Source: Psychrobacter sp. Ps6 (GTDB taxonomy: Bacteria; Pseudomonadota; Gammaproteobacteria; Pseudomonadales; Moraxellaceae). Taken from it: DNA of 64,000 nucleotides. The position numbers and the translations under genes were made by a program. The stretch is taken from contig NZ_JADQAI010000002.1 in NCBI RefSeq assembly GCF_022129235.1, forward strand, positions 62,001-126,000, written 5' to 3'. The notes beneath the pieces are model-generated. The model worked only from the letters and a program-made list of their open reading frames with translations, was not told the origin of the DNA and searched no databases. How positions within the stretch are numbered: the stretch's first letter is position 1; each line of letters begins with the position of its first letter. Below are positions 9,765-18,702 of this stretch, piece by piece.

Positions 9765-10598
9765 ATGAATAAAACAACTTTTAAAATATCGAAGATGGAC
9801 TGCCCTTCGGAGGAAAACCTAATCCGAATGAAATTAGAGGGCCACTCGAATATTGAACATCTTGAGTTCGACATTCCTAACCGTCAATTAACTGTGTTTC
9901 ATCATGACAATATAGAAGGGATAGAGACTGCTATTCATGACCTAAAATTAGGAGACACCCTACTCTCGACCGAAACCATTGACCCCTCTGATCCCAACAA
10001 TAATTTTAAAATTGATGCTGACTCTAGTCACAAAAAAGATGCTGAGCAAAGAAAGCTACTATGGATAGTGCTGGTCATTAACTTTGCTTTCTTTATTATT
10101 GAAATGAGCACGGGACTGATTTCTCGTTCGATGGGGTTGGTCGCCGACAGCTTAGATATGTTAGCAGATAGCTTCGTGTACGGAATTAGCTTATTTGCGG
10201 TCGGTGGAACGGTCATTAAGAAAAAACGGATTGCTAGAATTGCCGGATATTTTCAAATTACGCTAGCGATTCTTGGTTTTTTAGAAGTACTAAGACGTTT
10301 CTTTGGCAATGAGCAGTTACCTGACTTTTCTACCATGATAGTCATATCGATTCTTGCGCTAATTGCAAACTCGATTTGCCTCTATTTACTACAAAAATCG
10401 AAAAGCAAAGAAGAAGAAGCCCATATGCAAGCCAGTATGATTTTCACTTCAAACGATGTGATTATCAATTTAGGGGTAATTGTTGCAGGGATTTTGGTTA
10501 ATTGGTTACACTCTAGTACGCCTGATTTGATTATTGGTAGCATCGTATTTGCTTTAGTTATTCAGGGCGCCTTTAGAATATTGAAGTTGAGTAAGTAG
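9765..10598 (+). CDS. Cation transporter, CDF-like, with N-terminal HMA-like domain
   Basis: About 277 residues. The first 70 or so resemble a small metal-binding ferredoxin-like fold (KISKMDCPSEE, one Cys only). A cation-diffusion-facilitator-like membrane domain with five to six hydrophobic segments follows. The second segment has ADSLDMLAD, i.e. DxxxD instead of the HxxxD of zinc transporters; the fifth has FTSNDVIINLGVI, where the usual His is Phe. The metal is therefore not predictable. The frame is open to a TTG at 9687, but the ATG at 9765 precedes the conserved N-terminus. It stands alone, next to the copper module, and may share its island. Confidence 0.75.
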   Translation: MNKTTFKISKMDCPSEENLIRMKLEGHSNIEHLEFDIPNRQLTVFHHDNIEGIETAIHDLKLGDTLLSTETIDPSDPNNNFKIDADSSHKKDAEQRKLLWIVLVINFAFFIIEMSTGLISRSMGLVADSLDMLADSFVYGISLFAVGGTVIKKKRIARIAGYFQITLAILGFLEVLRRFFGNEQLPDFSTMIVISILALIANSICLYLLQKSKSKEEEAHMQASMIFTSNDVIINLGVIVAGILVNWLHSSTPDLIIGSIVFALVIQGAFRILKLSK

Positions 10599-10697
10599 CC
10601 AAGCCTAATAACTGAAGCAAATAGCTCAAGTAAGTAGCTTAATTAAACCGCTAAGTGTAAAGTAACTGGGTTTGAAGCAAATAAACATCATAAGGAT

Positions 10698-10841
10698 ATG
10701 AGACCTCAAGCAATGATTGAACAAACTTTAAATCTAGTCACCACCAAAGACCATCAGCAAGTTGCCGTTTGGCGAATAATAGATGATGAAGTCTTTGATA
10801 AGAATCTGGGAGACCTTCCTAAATTTTGTGTAAGTATTTAA
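10698..10841 (+). CDS. Small hypothetical ORF, 47 aa
   Basis: A short open frame of 47 codons with ATG at 10698 preceded by TAAGGAT, and a second in-frame ATG at 10713. The product is hydrophilic, starts MRPQAMIEQTLNL and ends LPKFCVSI. I recognise no domain. It may be a gene remnant: it sits alone between the transporter and the copRS genes, in a 498-base stretch without other genes. Confidence 0.3.
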   Translation: MRPQAMIEQTLNLVTTKDHQQVAVWRIIDDEVFDKNLGDLPKFCVSI

Positions 10842-10877
10842 TCTAAACGTCAGTTACACAGAATCTGGGATGGTCTC

Positions 10878-11012
10878 TTCAAGTCCTCACTAGCGCACCG
10901 ATCATAGATAGAATATCTATGGTAAGTACACCAAGAAGTACACTGTGACTATTTAAGAAAGTCAAAATATTGATATCATTAGCTTATAGCCCAAGATTCA
11001 AGTCCTCACTAG
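10878..11012. repeat. Direct repeat pair TTCAAGTCCTCACTAG
   Basis: The 16-base sequence TTCAAGTCCTCACTAG occurs at 10878-10893 and again at 10997-11012, 119 bases apart; a partly similar CCG-TCAT follows both. The TTCAAGTCC core resembles a tRNA T-loop 3' half, but no T-stem partner or CCA end is present. It lies downstream of copS at the left edge of the copper module. It could be a trace of an attachment site or local duplication. Confidence 0.4.
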
Positions 11013-11096
11013 GGTGCCGTCATTATTATCTTAATATCTTGTTAACTCATCGATTTTTATAGTTCATAAAATCCAAGCATCGTAGTATGAAAATAG

Positions 11097-12572
11097 TTAA
11101 TATTTGGCCATCAATAACTCTACAGTAACCTCAAAATGATACTCATCTTTGATCGCAATATTTACTTTGCCTTTATGGGCATTGGCGATAGCCCGAACGA
11201 TAGACAATCCTAGTCCTGTCCCTGAATGTTGACTGCTTGTCTTATCATGACGATAGAATCGCTCAAATAATTTATCGGCCGCGCTTTGATTTAGCGGTTT
11301 GTCTAAGCGGTTAGTCAAGGCGATTTTTAATAATGATTGTTTTGAGGATAGAGGATCTTCTTTTGAGTTCTCAAGAGTCATATCTGAGGTAATGATGGTA
11401 GCTGATATTGTGATAGTGCTGGCACTAGCGGCGTAATAGATGGCATTTGACAGCAGATTAGCAAATAACCGCTGCAGCAAACCTTCATCACCTAGTACTG
11501 TCGCAAATACACCCGATTTTACAAAAGTTATCTCACGATCCTCGGCAAGCATTTCATAGTAGTCGATCAGCTTTGTGATTAGACCCTCGGTATCTACGTT
11601 ACTAACTTGCGAGTCGCTTAATCCTTTTTGAGTTTTTGCCAGTAACAACATATTATTAATCATAGCCGATAGCTGCTCTAACGTGTCATGTTGATGGTGT
11701 AGCTGCTCAATGTATTCATTACCATCTCTTGGCTTACTCAACATGACTTGCGTTTGCGTACTCAGCGTTGCAATTGGGGTACGGAGCTCATGGGCGATAT
11801 TATCTGAAAACCGAGACAAGGATTCAAAATTACTATCAAGTTTGACCATCATTGAATTATAAGATTTTGCTAGTGGTCGTAGCTCTAAAGGCATATCACT
11901 GACGGTTATTCTTTCATCCAGTCTTTCAGGGTTAATCCTTTTCATTTTTTGTACGATAGTGGCCAAAGGCGCAAACCCCCAATACACACTTAATGCAGCT
12001 ACTGACACCAACAGTAATGTAATAGCGAATAAAATCATACTGAGTTGACGATTGAAATGCATGAGATAGTGGTGATGAACATCGATGGGCAATGCAATAA
12101 GTGCCAAAACCTCTTGGTTTTCGATGATGATTGCTCGGTAATTCCTACCCTTTATCTCAATCGTGAATTGCTGATCACGATAGACTTGCCACAATTGTGG
12201 CAGGCTAAAATCTGAAGGTAGGTCGTTGATGAAGCTGGTTGGATCGCTAGATAATAGTGCACCGCTCTTATTTGCAATGACAGTTTTTAAGTCATAGTCA
12301 AGCCGAGAAGGATGTAGATGGTTGGCGCTAGTTAATGACTGAGATTTTGAAGCTGCTGATGACTTTGTCTGAGCATCAACATCATTGATACTTTTGCGCA
12401 GGTTAAAAGCTGCATGCGTGATAATCTCAGAGTCCATTTGTTCAAAATGTCCACTGACAGAACGCTGCACCCACGCGTAAATAATCACTTGAGAGATAAT
12501 TACGAATACAGTTAGCAGAAAAACGGTGCGCCACAGTAATGGCAGGCGTCGACTATCTAACCGATATTTCAT
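11097..12572 (-). CDS. copS: Heavy-metal sensor histidine kinase (CusS/CopS-like)
   Basis: About 491 residues from the ATG at 12572, one base after the response-regulator stop. An upstream in-frame start at 12629 would overlap that gene by 56 bases and is less likely. An N-terminal membrane segment, a periplasmic sensor region of about 150 residues, a second membrane segment (LSMILFAITLLLVSVAALS) and a HAMP region are visible. The phosphoacceptor histidine is near residue 261 (AHELRTPIATL), and the ATPase G box is GTGLGLSIVRAIANAHKG. Pairing with a CopR-like regulator divergent from copper genes supports periplasmic copper (or silver) sensing. Confidence 0.88.
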   Translation of the reverse strand: MKYRLDSRRLPLLWRTVFLLTVFVIISQVIIYAWVQRSVSGHFEQMDSEIITHAAFNLRKSINDVDAQTKSSAASKSQSLTSANHLHPSRLDYDLKTVIANKSGALLSSDPTSFINDLPSDFSLPQLWQVYRDQQFTIEIKGRNYRAIIIENQEVLALIALPIDVHHHYLMHFNRQLSMILFAITLLLVSVAALSVYWGFAPLATIVQKMKRINPERLDERITVSDMPLELRPLAKSYNSMMVKLDSNFESLSRFSDNIAHELRTPIATLSTQTQVMLSKPRDGNEYIEQLHHQHDTLEQLSAMINNMLLLAKTQKGLSDSQVSNVDTEGLITKLIDYYEMLAEDREITFVKSGVFATVLGDEGLLQRLFANLLSNAIYYAASASTITISATIITSDMTLENSKEDPLSSKQSLLKIALTNRLDKPLNQSAADKLFERFYRHDKTSSQHSGTGLGLSIVRAIANAHKGKVNIAIKDEYHFEVTVELLMAKY

Positions 12573-12573
12573 A

Positions 12574-13296
12574 TTAGATATCGTCAGCTTCGTAAGATGG
12601 CTGGCTATCAGCGATTGTATTGACAGCATCTAATCGGTAGCCCATACCACGCACAGTATGAATCAGCTTTGCCTCATGTTCATCGTCTATCTTTATGCGC
12701 AGACGTCTTATCGCCACATCAATCACGTTCGTATCATTTTCAAAATTCATATCCCATACTTGAGAGGCGATGACTGAGCGTGGTAGAACTTCACCTCGGC
12801 GCTCTAATAAAAACTGTAATAACGAGAACTCTTTTGCGGTCAATTTAATAGGTTGGTCTCTTCTATGTACGGTACGCTTTGCAATATCCATTTTGAGATC
12901 TGCTATTTGCATGATCGTACTTTGATAATCGACTTGATTAGCACGTCGCAATAGACTTTTCATCCTGACTACCAATTCTGCAAACGCAAACGGCTTGGTT
13001 AAATAATCATCGCCACCAATCTCAATCCCTTTTATCTTGTCACTTAAGTCATCTTTTGCTGTTAAAAATAGCACGGGAGTATGTTTACCTGCAGCTCGGT
13101 AGTTACGCACCAGCTCAAAGCCACTAATATCCGGTAGCATGACATCCATCAGTATCACGCTAAATTCTTCAGTCATCAATGCGTGATAGCCATCTAGGCC
13201 TGTTAGATAATGATCCACAATAAACCCAGCTTCGGTTAAGCCCTTTTTTATATATTCGCCAAGTTTCAACTCATCTTCTACCAGCAGTACTTTCAT
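12574..13296 (-). CDS. copR: Response regulator, OmpR family (CusR/CopR-like)
   Basis: A 240-residue regulator with receiver domain (MKVLLVEDELKLGEYIKKGL, phosphoacceptor D51 in LMDVMLPD, conserved K in FLTAKDD) and a C-terminal winged helix (ending VRGMGYRL). The ATG at 13296 is preferred over the longer frame from 13320 because MKVLLVEDE is the canonical N-terminus and GGAAG lies just upstream. It is translated just ahead of copS. The palindrome at 13371-13394, between this gene and the divergent copper genes, is its probable binding site, so it should activate both directions. Confidence 0.9.
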   Translation of the reverse strand: MKVLLVEDELKLGEYIKKGLTEAGFIVDHYLTGLDGYHALMTEEFSVILMDVMLPDISGFELVRNYRAAGKHTPVLFLTAKDDLSDKIKGIEIGGDDYLTKPFAFAELVVRMKSLLRRANQVDYQSTIMQIADLKMDIAKRTVHRRDQPIKLTAKEFSLLQFLLERRGEVLPRSVIASQVWDMNFENDTNVIDVAIRRLRIKIDDEHEAKLIHTVRGMGYRLDAVNTIADSQPSYEADDI

Positions 13297-13370
13297 AATA
13301 GCTTCCCATATACATTTCACGCCTACCTAGCATAGTAAAGCATAACCCCGCTTTGAACATCAAAAATTCG

Positions 13371-13394
13371 CAAGATGACAATATTGTAATCTTG
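13371..13394. promoter_or_regulatory. CusR/CopR-type operator palindrome
   Basis: A 24-bp near-perfect palindrome with arms CAAGATGACAAT and ATTGTAATCTTG, differing in one base pair. It matches the known style of CusR/CopR boxes (TGACAA...TTGTCA). It lies 75 bases upstream of copR and 97 bases upstream of the Met-rich gene, the right place to control both divergent units. Confidence 0.75.
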
Positions 13395-13490
13395 CGGTCA
13401 TGTCTCTGTCAGAATCAATAAAGTATGCTTTAGAGTAACTTAATACTTTGAAGTCTTGTCGATTTCATACCAATCAAATAAGGATCTATC

Positions 13491-13751
13491 ATGTCACTAT
13501 TTAAATCAATCGTAGCAACCGCTATCGCCTTAGTTGTTTCAACGTCTGCTATGGCACATGACCCTAAGATGCATGCTGAAAAGGATCAGATGAACTGTGA
13601 AAAAATGGAAAAGCATATGCAGATGATGCAAAAGATGGATCACAGCAAGATGGACATGAATGATCCTGCCATGAAAGCCATGATGGCTAATATGGGTAAA
13701 ATGAAACAGATGTACCAAAAACACTGTGTGAGCAGTGATAGCGACTCTTAA
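13491..13751 (+). CDS. Met/His-rich small periplasmic protein, probable copper binder
   Basis: An 86-residue protein with a clear signal peptide (residues 1-22, cleavage after SAMA). The mature part holds many Met, His and Lys residues (HMQMMQKMDHSKMDM) and two Cys (about 35 and 79), a composition suited to binding Cu(I) in the periplasm. The ATG follows AAGGA at 6-base spacing. It is the first gene to the right of the CusR-like operator and so probably strongly copper-induced. No named family is assigned. Confidence 0.75.
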   Translation: MSLFKSIVATAIALVVSTSAMAHDPKMHAEKDQMNCEKMEKHMQMMQKMDHSKMDMNDPAMKAMMANMGKMKQMYQKHCVSSDSDS

Positions 13752-13842
13752 CGATTCCTTTTATACGCTCATGATTATTGCTAGATGATTTTCATCAAAG
13801 GTTAATCGGATATTAATAAAAATGGATTTTTAGGATGAGCCT

Positions 13843-14436
13843 ATGAAGTTTTTACTAGGAATACTCTTTGCTGTCTTTGTCGCTATTGTAGGCGTTTTTG
13901 CGGTAGTGACTAGTGGTGTGATAAATATTGGCGCTGATCAAGCCCATAGCCCACTGGTTTATAAATTTTTAGAGACTGCCCGCACGCGCTCAATAGCAAA
14001 TGCTAGCAAGGGCATCATCGTTCCAAACCTAGCAAAAGTAGATATGATCAGTACAGGCGGTGCGGATTATAAAGATATGTGTGCAGGCTGTCACTTATCA
14101 CCTGGGGTGGAAAGCACCGATTTTAGTGAAAGTCTATACCCTAAACCGCCCAACTTTACCAACGCTGATGTGGTGAAGCGCTATCAAACGAAAGCTGGCG
14201 CACAGCAAGGATTTTGGGCGATTAAGCACGGAATCATGGCGTCTGGAATGCCAGCATGGGGTGCCTCTCACGACGATGACAGAATGTGGGCAATGATGGC
14301 TTTCATTAGATCGTTACCTGAATTAAATGAAGCTCAGTACACGATGCTGACCACGAGGATAGATACTGACATTATGGACATGAGCTTTGATGGAGATATG
14401 GATATGTCGGATGATAGCTTTGAAATGCAGCACTAA
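13843..14436 (+). CDS. Cytochrome c, class I, membrane-anchored
   Basis: A 197-residue protein with an N-terminal hydrophobic segment (residues 1-24) that may stay as an anchor. The haem-binding motif is C80-A-G-C83-H84, and the likely axial methionine lies in GIMASGMPAWG. The C-terminus is an acidic Met/Asp tail (MDMSFDGDMDMSDD), similar in style to the repeat in CopB, which suggests metal contact. It lies between the Met-rich protein and the DUF411 lipoprotein in the copper module. A role as electron acceptor for periplasmic cuprous oxidation is an inference from position only. Confidence 0.82.
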   Translation: MKFLLGILFAVFVAIVGVFAVVTSGVINIGADQAHSPLVYKFLETARTRSIANASKGIIVPNLAKVDMISTGGADYKDMCAGCHLSPGVESTDFSESLYPKPPNFTNADVVKRYQTKAGAQQGFWAIKHGIMASGMPAWGASHDDDRMWAMMAFIRSLPELNEAQYTMLTTRIDTDIMDMSFDGDMDMSDDSFEMQH

Positions 14437-14445
14437 TTATTTAAT

Positions 14446-14478
14446 AAAAAGCGTAGCACTAAAATAGTGCTACCTTTT
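14446..14478 (+). terminator. Probable rho-independent terminator after cytochrome c gene
   Basis: GTAGCACTA and TAGTGCTAC form a perfect 9-bp stem with an AAA loop (14453-14473), flanked by an A-run upstream and CTTTT downstream. It would separate the first two copper genes from the DUF411 gene, at least partly. Confidence 0.55.
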
Positions 14479-14571
14479 GCAATTTAAGTTTGGCCTGTTT
14501 TACTTTATTTAGTGATAGGTTGTAGAAATTTTAAAATGTCCAATAGACAAATACATGCTTAGGAGTGTTTT

Positions 14572-15213
14572 ATGAGACGCTATACCAATATGTTTTCTAG
14601 TAAGCACAACCAGTTATCTGGTCGTACGCTTTTAGTGATGATGACATCTTCACTGTTACTAGCGGCTTGTAGCCAATCAAATACGGGCACTTCTGATTCA
14701 AAACCCGTACAACCTGAGCCAACTGTTGCCACATCAACCAATCAGGTGACAGAAACACAAGCTGAATCTACAGCGGTTACGACGCCTGTAGTCAACCAAT
14801 CAGACCTACTTAAGAATGTTTCAGCGACGGTTTATAAAGATGCCAACTGTGGGTGTTGCAAAGAATGGGTAAGCTATGCAGAAGATAATGGATTAAGCGC
14901 AACCGCACACGATGTTGAAGATTTGTCTTTATTCAAAGAACGCTATAGCGTACCGCAGCAGATGCGTTCTTGTCATACCACCGTTACCACCGATGGCTTT
15001 GTTTTTGAAGGACATGTTCCTGCAAAATACATGGCACAGTTCTTAGCAAATACTCCTGCACAAGCCATTGGACTTGCTGTACCAAGTATGCCTGTTGGTA
15101 GCCCCGGTATGGAGTATGAAGGTAAGTTTATGCCTTACAAGGTAATGCAACTTAATAAAGATGGCACCACAGAAGTTTATGCGGATATTGAGTCTCCTCA
15201 GCAGCAACTGTGA
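14572..15213 (+). CDS. DUF411 metal-binding lipoprotein
   Basis: A 213-residue lipoprotein: signal peptide with lipobox LLLAAC (Cys33), then a Ser/Thr/Gln-rich linker, then a DUF411 domain (about residues 85-205). The domain shows VYKDANCGCCKEWV (C93, C95, C96) and a second Cys in MRSCHTT near residue 133, typical metal ligands of the family. DUF411 proteins are repeatedly found in copper and silver resistance clusters and are thought to bind the metal in the periplasm. AGGAG precedes the ATG. It stands between the cytochrome c and CopA genes. Confidence 0.85.
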   Translation: MRRYTNMFSSKHNQLSGRTLLVMMTSSLLLAACSQSNTGTSDSKPVQPEPTVATSTNQVTETQAESTAVTTPVVNQSDLLKNVSATVYKDANCGCCKEWVSYAEDNGLSATAHDVEDLSLFKERYSVPQQMRSCHTTVTTDGFVFEGHVPAKYMAQFLANTPAQAIGLAVPSMPVGSPGMEYEGKFMPYKVMQLNKDGTTEVYADIESPQQQL

Positions 15214-15292
15214 TTAAATTATTCGTTAAATATAAAAAATATAACAGCCAAAAGCTTAACCACCATCTCGCAAATTAAATTAGGTCATCATT

Positions 15293-16999
15293 ATGAATAA
15301 ACAGAACATATTGAACCGCCGACGTTTTTTGACTGGATCTTCTGCTGTCCTTGGTGCTTCCTTGATACCGACCATTGCCAGTAGCGCATTAGGCCATTCG
15401 AGTCGCTCGGGCAGTCAGGCGGCTACCATTAATAGTGATCAAAACACTCATAAAGTACCTGTATTGACAGGCAAAGAGTTTGATTTATACGTCAGTAAAC
15501 AGTCTGCTATTGTGAACGGTAAAAAGAGCATGGCGACGCTCATCAATGATTCACTGCCAGCACCAACGCTAAAGATGCGTGAAGGTGATACGGTGGTGAT
15601 ACGTGTTCATAACCAGATGGATGAATCAACTTCTATTCATTGGCATGGGTTGCTGGTGCCGTTTGAAATGGACGGTGTACCTGGAATTAGCTTTGAGGGC
15701 ATTCCTGCGCACAGCACCTTTACTTATAAGTTTAAGCTCATGCAGTCAGGCACCTATTGGTATCACTCACACAGTGGTTTCCAAGAACAAACTGGCATGC
15801 TGGGTGCTATGGTGATTGAACCCAAAGGTCGCGAGCGTCATCCTATCGAAGAAGACCACGTGATCGTGCTCAGTGATTGGACCAGCCGTAATCCGCATAA
15901 TCTACTGAAGCTGCTCAAACAGCGCGCAGACTTTGACAACTATCATCTGCCAGACTTCAAGAAGCTGTTGTCTGATATTGCCGAAACGGATATGAAAACC
16001 GCGTTTGATAAGCGCAAAATGTGGAATCAGATGCGCATGATGCCAACCGATTTTACTGACTTGTCGGGTGAGACTACCTTTACCTACCTTATTAATGGCA
16101 AAACAACGGCAGCTAATTGGGCACAAATCGTTAAAGCAGGACAGCGCGTTAAATTACGCTTCATCAATGCCTCAGCGCAAACTATCTTTGATGTACGCAT
16201 ACCCGGTCTCAAAATGACTGTAGTGGCAACCGATGGTATCGATGTCGCACCAGTTGCGATTGATGATTTTCGTATTGGTGTGGCTGAGACTTATGATGTC
16301 ATCGTTACCCCGACCAAAGATGCCCATACCATATTTGCCCAAAACATAGACCGTTCAGGCTATGTTGCAGCAACACTTGCAACTAAAGAAGGCGCTCGTG
16401 CTGCGATACCTGCTATGGACAAAGTTGAATGGCTCACAATGGCAGATATGATGGGCGCTATGGGTGCTGATGGTTATAAAGCCCGTCATGCCAAAACAGA
16501 ATACGATTTTAAGAGTGATATGCGTGTGGACAGTCCACGTATGAACCTTGATGATCCCGGTATCAACCTGCGCAATATTAATAGAGAGGTATTGAATTAT
16601 AGTCAGCTGCGCTCTGTCGATGAGGCAATATTTGCGGAGCAGCGCAAACCTACCCGAGAGATAGAACTACATTTAACCGGTAACATGGAGCGCTATATTT
16701 GGGCGTTCGATGGGGTCAAATTTAGTGACGCGACACCAGTGAATATTAAGCCGGGTGAGCGCGTACGTATTACCTTGGTTAATGACACGATGATGAATCA
16801 TCCGATGCATCTACATGGGATGTGGAGTGATTTACGTATGCCTAACGGCGAGTTTCAGGTGCGCAAGCATACTATTATGGTACAGCCAGCGCAAAAGATT
16901 AGCTTCGATGTGACAGGAGAAGCTGGACGATGGGCATGGCATTGTCATCTGCTGTATCACATGGAAGCCGGTATGTTCAGAGAAGTGGCCGTCGTTTAA
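15293..16999 (+). CDS. copA: Copper-resistance multicopper oxidase CopA
   Basis: A 568-residue multicopper oxidase exported by Tat (RRRFLTGS at residues 9-16). The copper-ligand sets are all present: IHWHGL, YWYHSHSG, HPMHLHGMW and the type-1 copper motif HCHLLYHMEAGM near the C-terminus. Such enzymes oxidise Cu(I) to Cu(II) in the periplasm. A Met-rich region (MADMMGAMGADGYKARH) in the last third is usual for CopA/PcoA. It is followed after 13 bases by copB, forming the classical copAB pair. Confidence 0.95.
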   Translation: MNKQNILNRRRFLTGSSAVLGASLIPTIASSALGHSSRSGSQAATINSDQNTHKVPVLTGKEFDLYVSKQSAIVNGKKSMATLINDSLPAPTLKMREGDTVVIRVHNQMDESTSIHWHGLLVPFEMDGVPGISFEGIPAHSTFTYKFKLMQSGTYWYHSHSGFQEQTGMLGAMVIEPKGRERHPIEEDHVIVLSDWTSRNPHNLLKLLKQRADFDNYHLPDFKKLLSDIAETDMKTAFDKRKMWNQMRMMPTDFTDLSGETTFTYLINGKTTAANWAQIVKAGQRVKLRFINASAQTIFDVRIPGLKMTVVATDGIDVAPVAIDDFRIGVAETYDVIVTPTKDAHTIFAQNIDRSGYVAATLATKEGARAAIPAMDKVEWLTMADMMGAMGADGYKARHAKTEYDFKSDMRVDSPRMNLDDPGINLRNINREVLNYSQLRSVDEAIFAEQRKPTREIELHLTGNMERYIWAFDGVKFSDATPVNIKPGERVRITLVNDTMMNHPMHLHGMWSDLRMPNGEFQVRKHTIMVQPAQKISFDVTGEAGRWAWHCHLLYHMEAGMFREVAVV

Positions 17000-17012
17000 T
17001 AAACCTTCGAAT

Positions 17013-18137
17013 ATGAGCCTTATTATGAAAATTTATAAAGTAAGTCTACCGTTTATTGGCATGTCATCTTTGATGTTATTAACGTTACCTTTAGCAAATG
17101 CTGCTGAGATGACCATCATGGATCATAGCAGTATGGACATGTCAGGTATGGACCACAGCAGCATGGATATGTCTGGCATGGATCATAGCAGCATGGATAT
17201 GTCTGACATGGATCATAGCAGTATGGATATGTCAGGTATGGACCACAGTGGCATGGACATGTCGGGTATGGATCACAGCAGTATGGACATGTCGGGTATG
17301 GATCATAGCAGTATGGACATGTCTGGCATGGATCACAGCAGTATGGACATGTCTGGCATGGATCATAGCAGCATGGATATGTCTGGCATGGATCACAGCA
17401 GTATGGACATGTCAGGTATGCAAGGTGGTAAGGCTCCAGCTGATGCTCGAAGTCCTGACTACTCAAACGGCGTTCCCTATGGACGTTATGGCAAGCCTAT
17501 GATGATGGGTGATATGCCATTATGGGGCGTTTCTGTAGATGATTTAGGTTATCAGTTTGATGACGATCAGATTAATTATGAGGTTGGTGCTTGGTATGGC
17601 CTAGATGAGCGCCGCCTCTCTTTACGCAGCGAAGGTAGTGTTCAGACCAAGGGTGATAAAGAAATTGATAGTCTGACCTCGTTGTCTTATTGGAAGCCAC
17701 TAAGTATCTTCTGGAATGGTTTGGCAGGGGTAGCCTACGATACCGAGAATGATAAGCCTGCCGTTATGGCGGGTATTGAGGGCACAGCACCTTATTTTAT
17801 TGAAACCGATGCAATGGCTTATCTGTACTCTGATGGACAGGTCCGATTGGACCTTGGCGCAGAATACGAGTGGCGTTTGAATCAGCATTGGGTTGTGATA
17901 CCAGAAGTAGAACTAACGGCATTTAGCAAAGAGGATAGCGACAACCATATTACTAAAGGCTTTAATGAATTTGAGGCTGAAGTGAGGCTGACTTATGAGA
18001 CGCTAAGCCGTCAATTAGCGCCTTACGTTGGTGTGAGTTATGAGACGGCGCTTGGTAGTGCTCGTGGTCAACGACGTCAACATAATGAATCAGTTGATAG
18101 CAGTAGTTTGACAACGGGGGTCAAATTCTGGTTCTAA
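17013..18137 (+). CDS. copB: Copper-resistance outer-membrane protein CopB with Met/His repeat
   Basis: A 374-residue CopB/PcoB. A signal peptide (to about residue 30) is followed by ten tandem decapeptides MDHSSMDMSG (residues about 36-135), then the outer-membrane beta-barrel domain ending in Phe (GVKFWF), usual for such barrels. CopB binds copper and may move or sequester it across the outer membrane. A second in-frame ATG at 17025 is possible; neither start has a strong ribosome site, consistent with coupling to copA. The repeat makes the protein longer than homologues with only two to five units. Confidence 0.92.
   Translation: MSLIMKIYKVSLPFIGMSSLMLLTLPLANAAEMTIMDHSSMDMSGMDHSSMDMSGMDHSSMDMSDMDHSSMDMSGMDHSGMDMSGMDHSSMDMSGMDHSSMDMSGMDHSSMDMSGMDHSSMDMSGMDHSSMDMSGMQGGKAPADARSPDYSNGVPYGRYGKPMMMGDMPLWGVSVDDLGYQFDDDQINYEVGAWYGLDERRLSLRSEGSVQTKGDKEIDSLTSLSYWKPLSIFWNGLAGVAYDTENDKPAVMAGIEGTAPYFIETDAMAYLYSDGQVRLDLGAEYEWRLNQHWVVIPEVELTAFSKEDSDNHITKGFNEFEAEVRLTYETLSRQLAPYVGVSYETALGSARGQRRQHNESVDSSSLTTGVKFWF
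17118..17417 (+). repeat. Ten 30-bp tandem repeats inside copB
   Basis: Ten in-frame 30-bp units encode MDHSSMDMSG; unit 3 ends in Asp and unit 5 has Gly for the second Ser. Units differ mainly at third codon positions, so the array is diverged at the DNA level while the peptide is conserved, which points to selection on the protein. Such an array can gain or lose units by slippage. Confidence 0.95.
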
Positions 18138-18164
18138 TATCATTAAAATAATAGGAGATATACT

Positions 18165-18650
18165 ATGAATGCTTCAGATCAGAAAAACATGAATCATCAA
18201 CAGGGCATGAACCCGTATGTAAAGTTCACCCTGATGATTCTAACGTCTACGATTGTGATGTACATCATGATGTATTTCAATACTTATGAGTGGGATCATA
18301 TTTATTTTAGTGAGACCAGAGCCTATATGGCACTGTATATGGGTGCAGGTATGGCAGTGGTCATGTTGGCCTTTATGACCAACATGTATAAGAAGACCAA
18401 AATTAACTTGATGATCTATGGTCTGAGCGTATTGATGTTTGCTGTTGGTATTTGGGGTGTTAGATCACAAGCAACAGTCGATCAAGTCGATTGGATGCAG
18501 GCCATGATACCGCATCACTCGATTGCTATTCTCACTAGTAGTCGTGCTGATATCGAAGACCCGCGTGTGCAGCAGCTTGCCGACGATATCATAGAAGCAC
18601 AAAAGCGTGAAATTGATGAAATGCAGCAGCTGATTGAAGAGCTTGAATGA
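18165..18650 (+). CDS. DUF305-family membrane protein
   Basis: A 161-residue protein with three predicted membrane segments (about residues 18-38, 50-70, 78-95) and a C-terminal DUF305-like part: DWMQAMIPHHSIAILTSSRADIEDPRVQQLADDIIEAQKREI shown in pieces as MIPHHSIAI and ADDIIEAQ. The HH pair and several Met residues are typical of this family, which is often linked to copper. AGGAG precedes the ATG. It follows copB by 27 bases and is probably co-transcribed with it. Biochemical function is unknown. Confidence 0.8.
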   Translation: MNASDQKNMNHQQGMNPYVKFTLMILTSTIVMYIMMYFNTYEWDHIYFSETRAYMALYMGAGMAVVMLAFMTNMYKKTKINLMIYGLSVLMFAVGIWGVRSQATVDQVDWMQAMIPHHSIAILTSSRADIEDPRVQQLADDIIEAQKREIDEMQQLIEELE

Positions 18651-18702
18651 AGCGTAAAAGGTTTAGAAGATAGAATCTATAGGTTAGATAGGAGTGTGTA
18701 TT

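Noticed and set aside
10997..11020. Possible tRNA 3' end in the direct repeat
   Set aside because: The matching T-stem, anticodon arm and CCA are missing, so it is not a tRNA gene.
12573..12629. Longer N-terminus for the copS kinase
   Set aside because: It would overlap copR by 56 bases; the ATG one base after the copR stop is the normal coupled start.
17116..17466. Antisense Cys/Pro/Tyr-rich open frame opposite copB
   Set aside because: It is the mirror of the copB decapeptide repeat and has no ribosome site or independent support.
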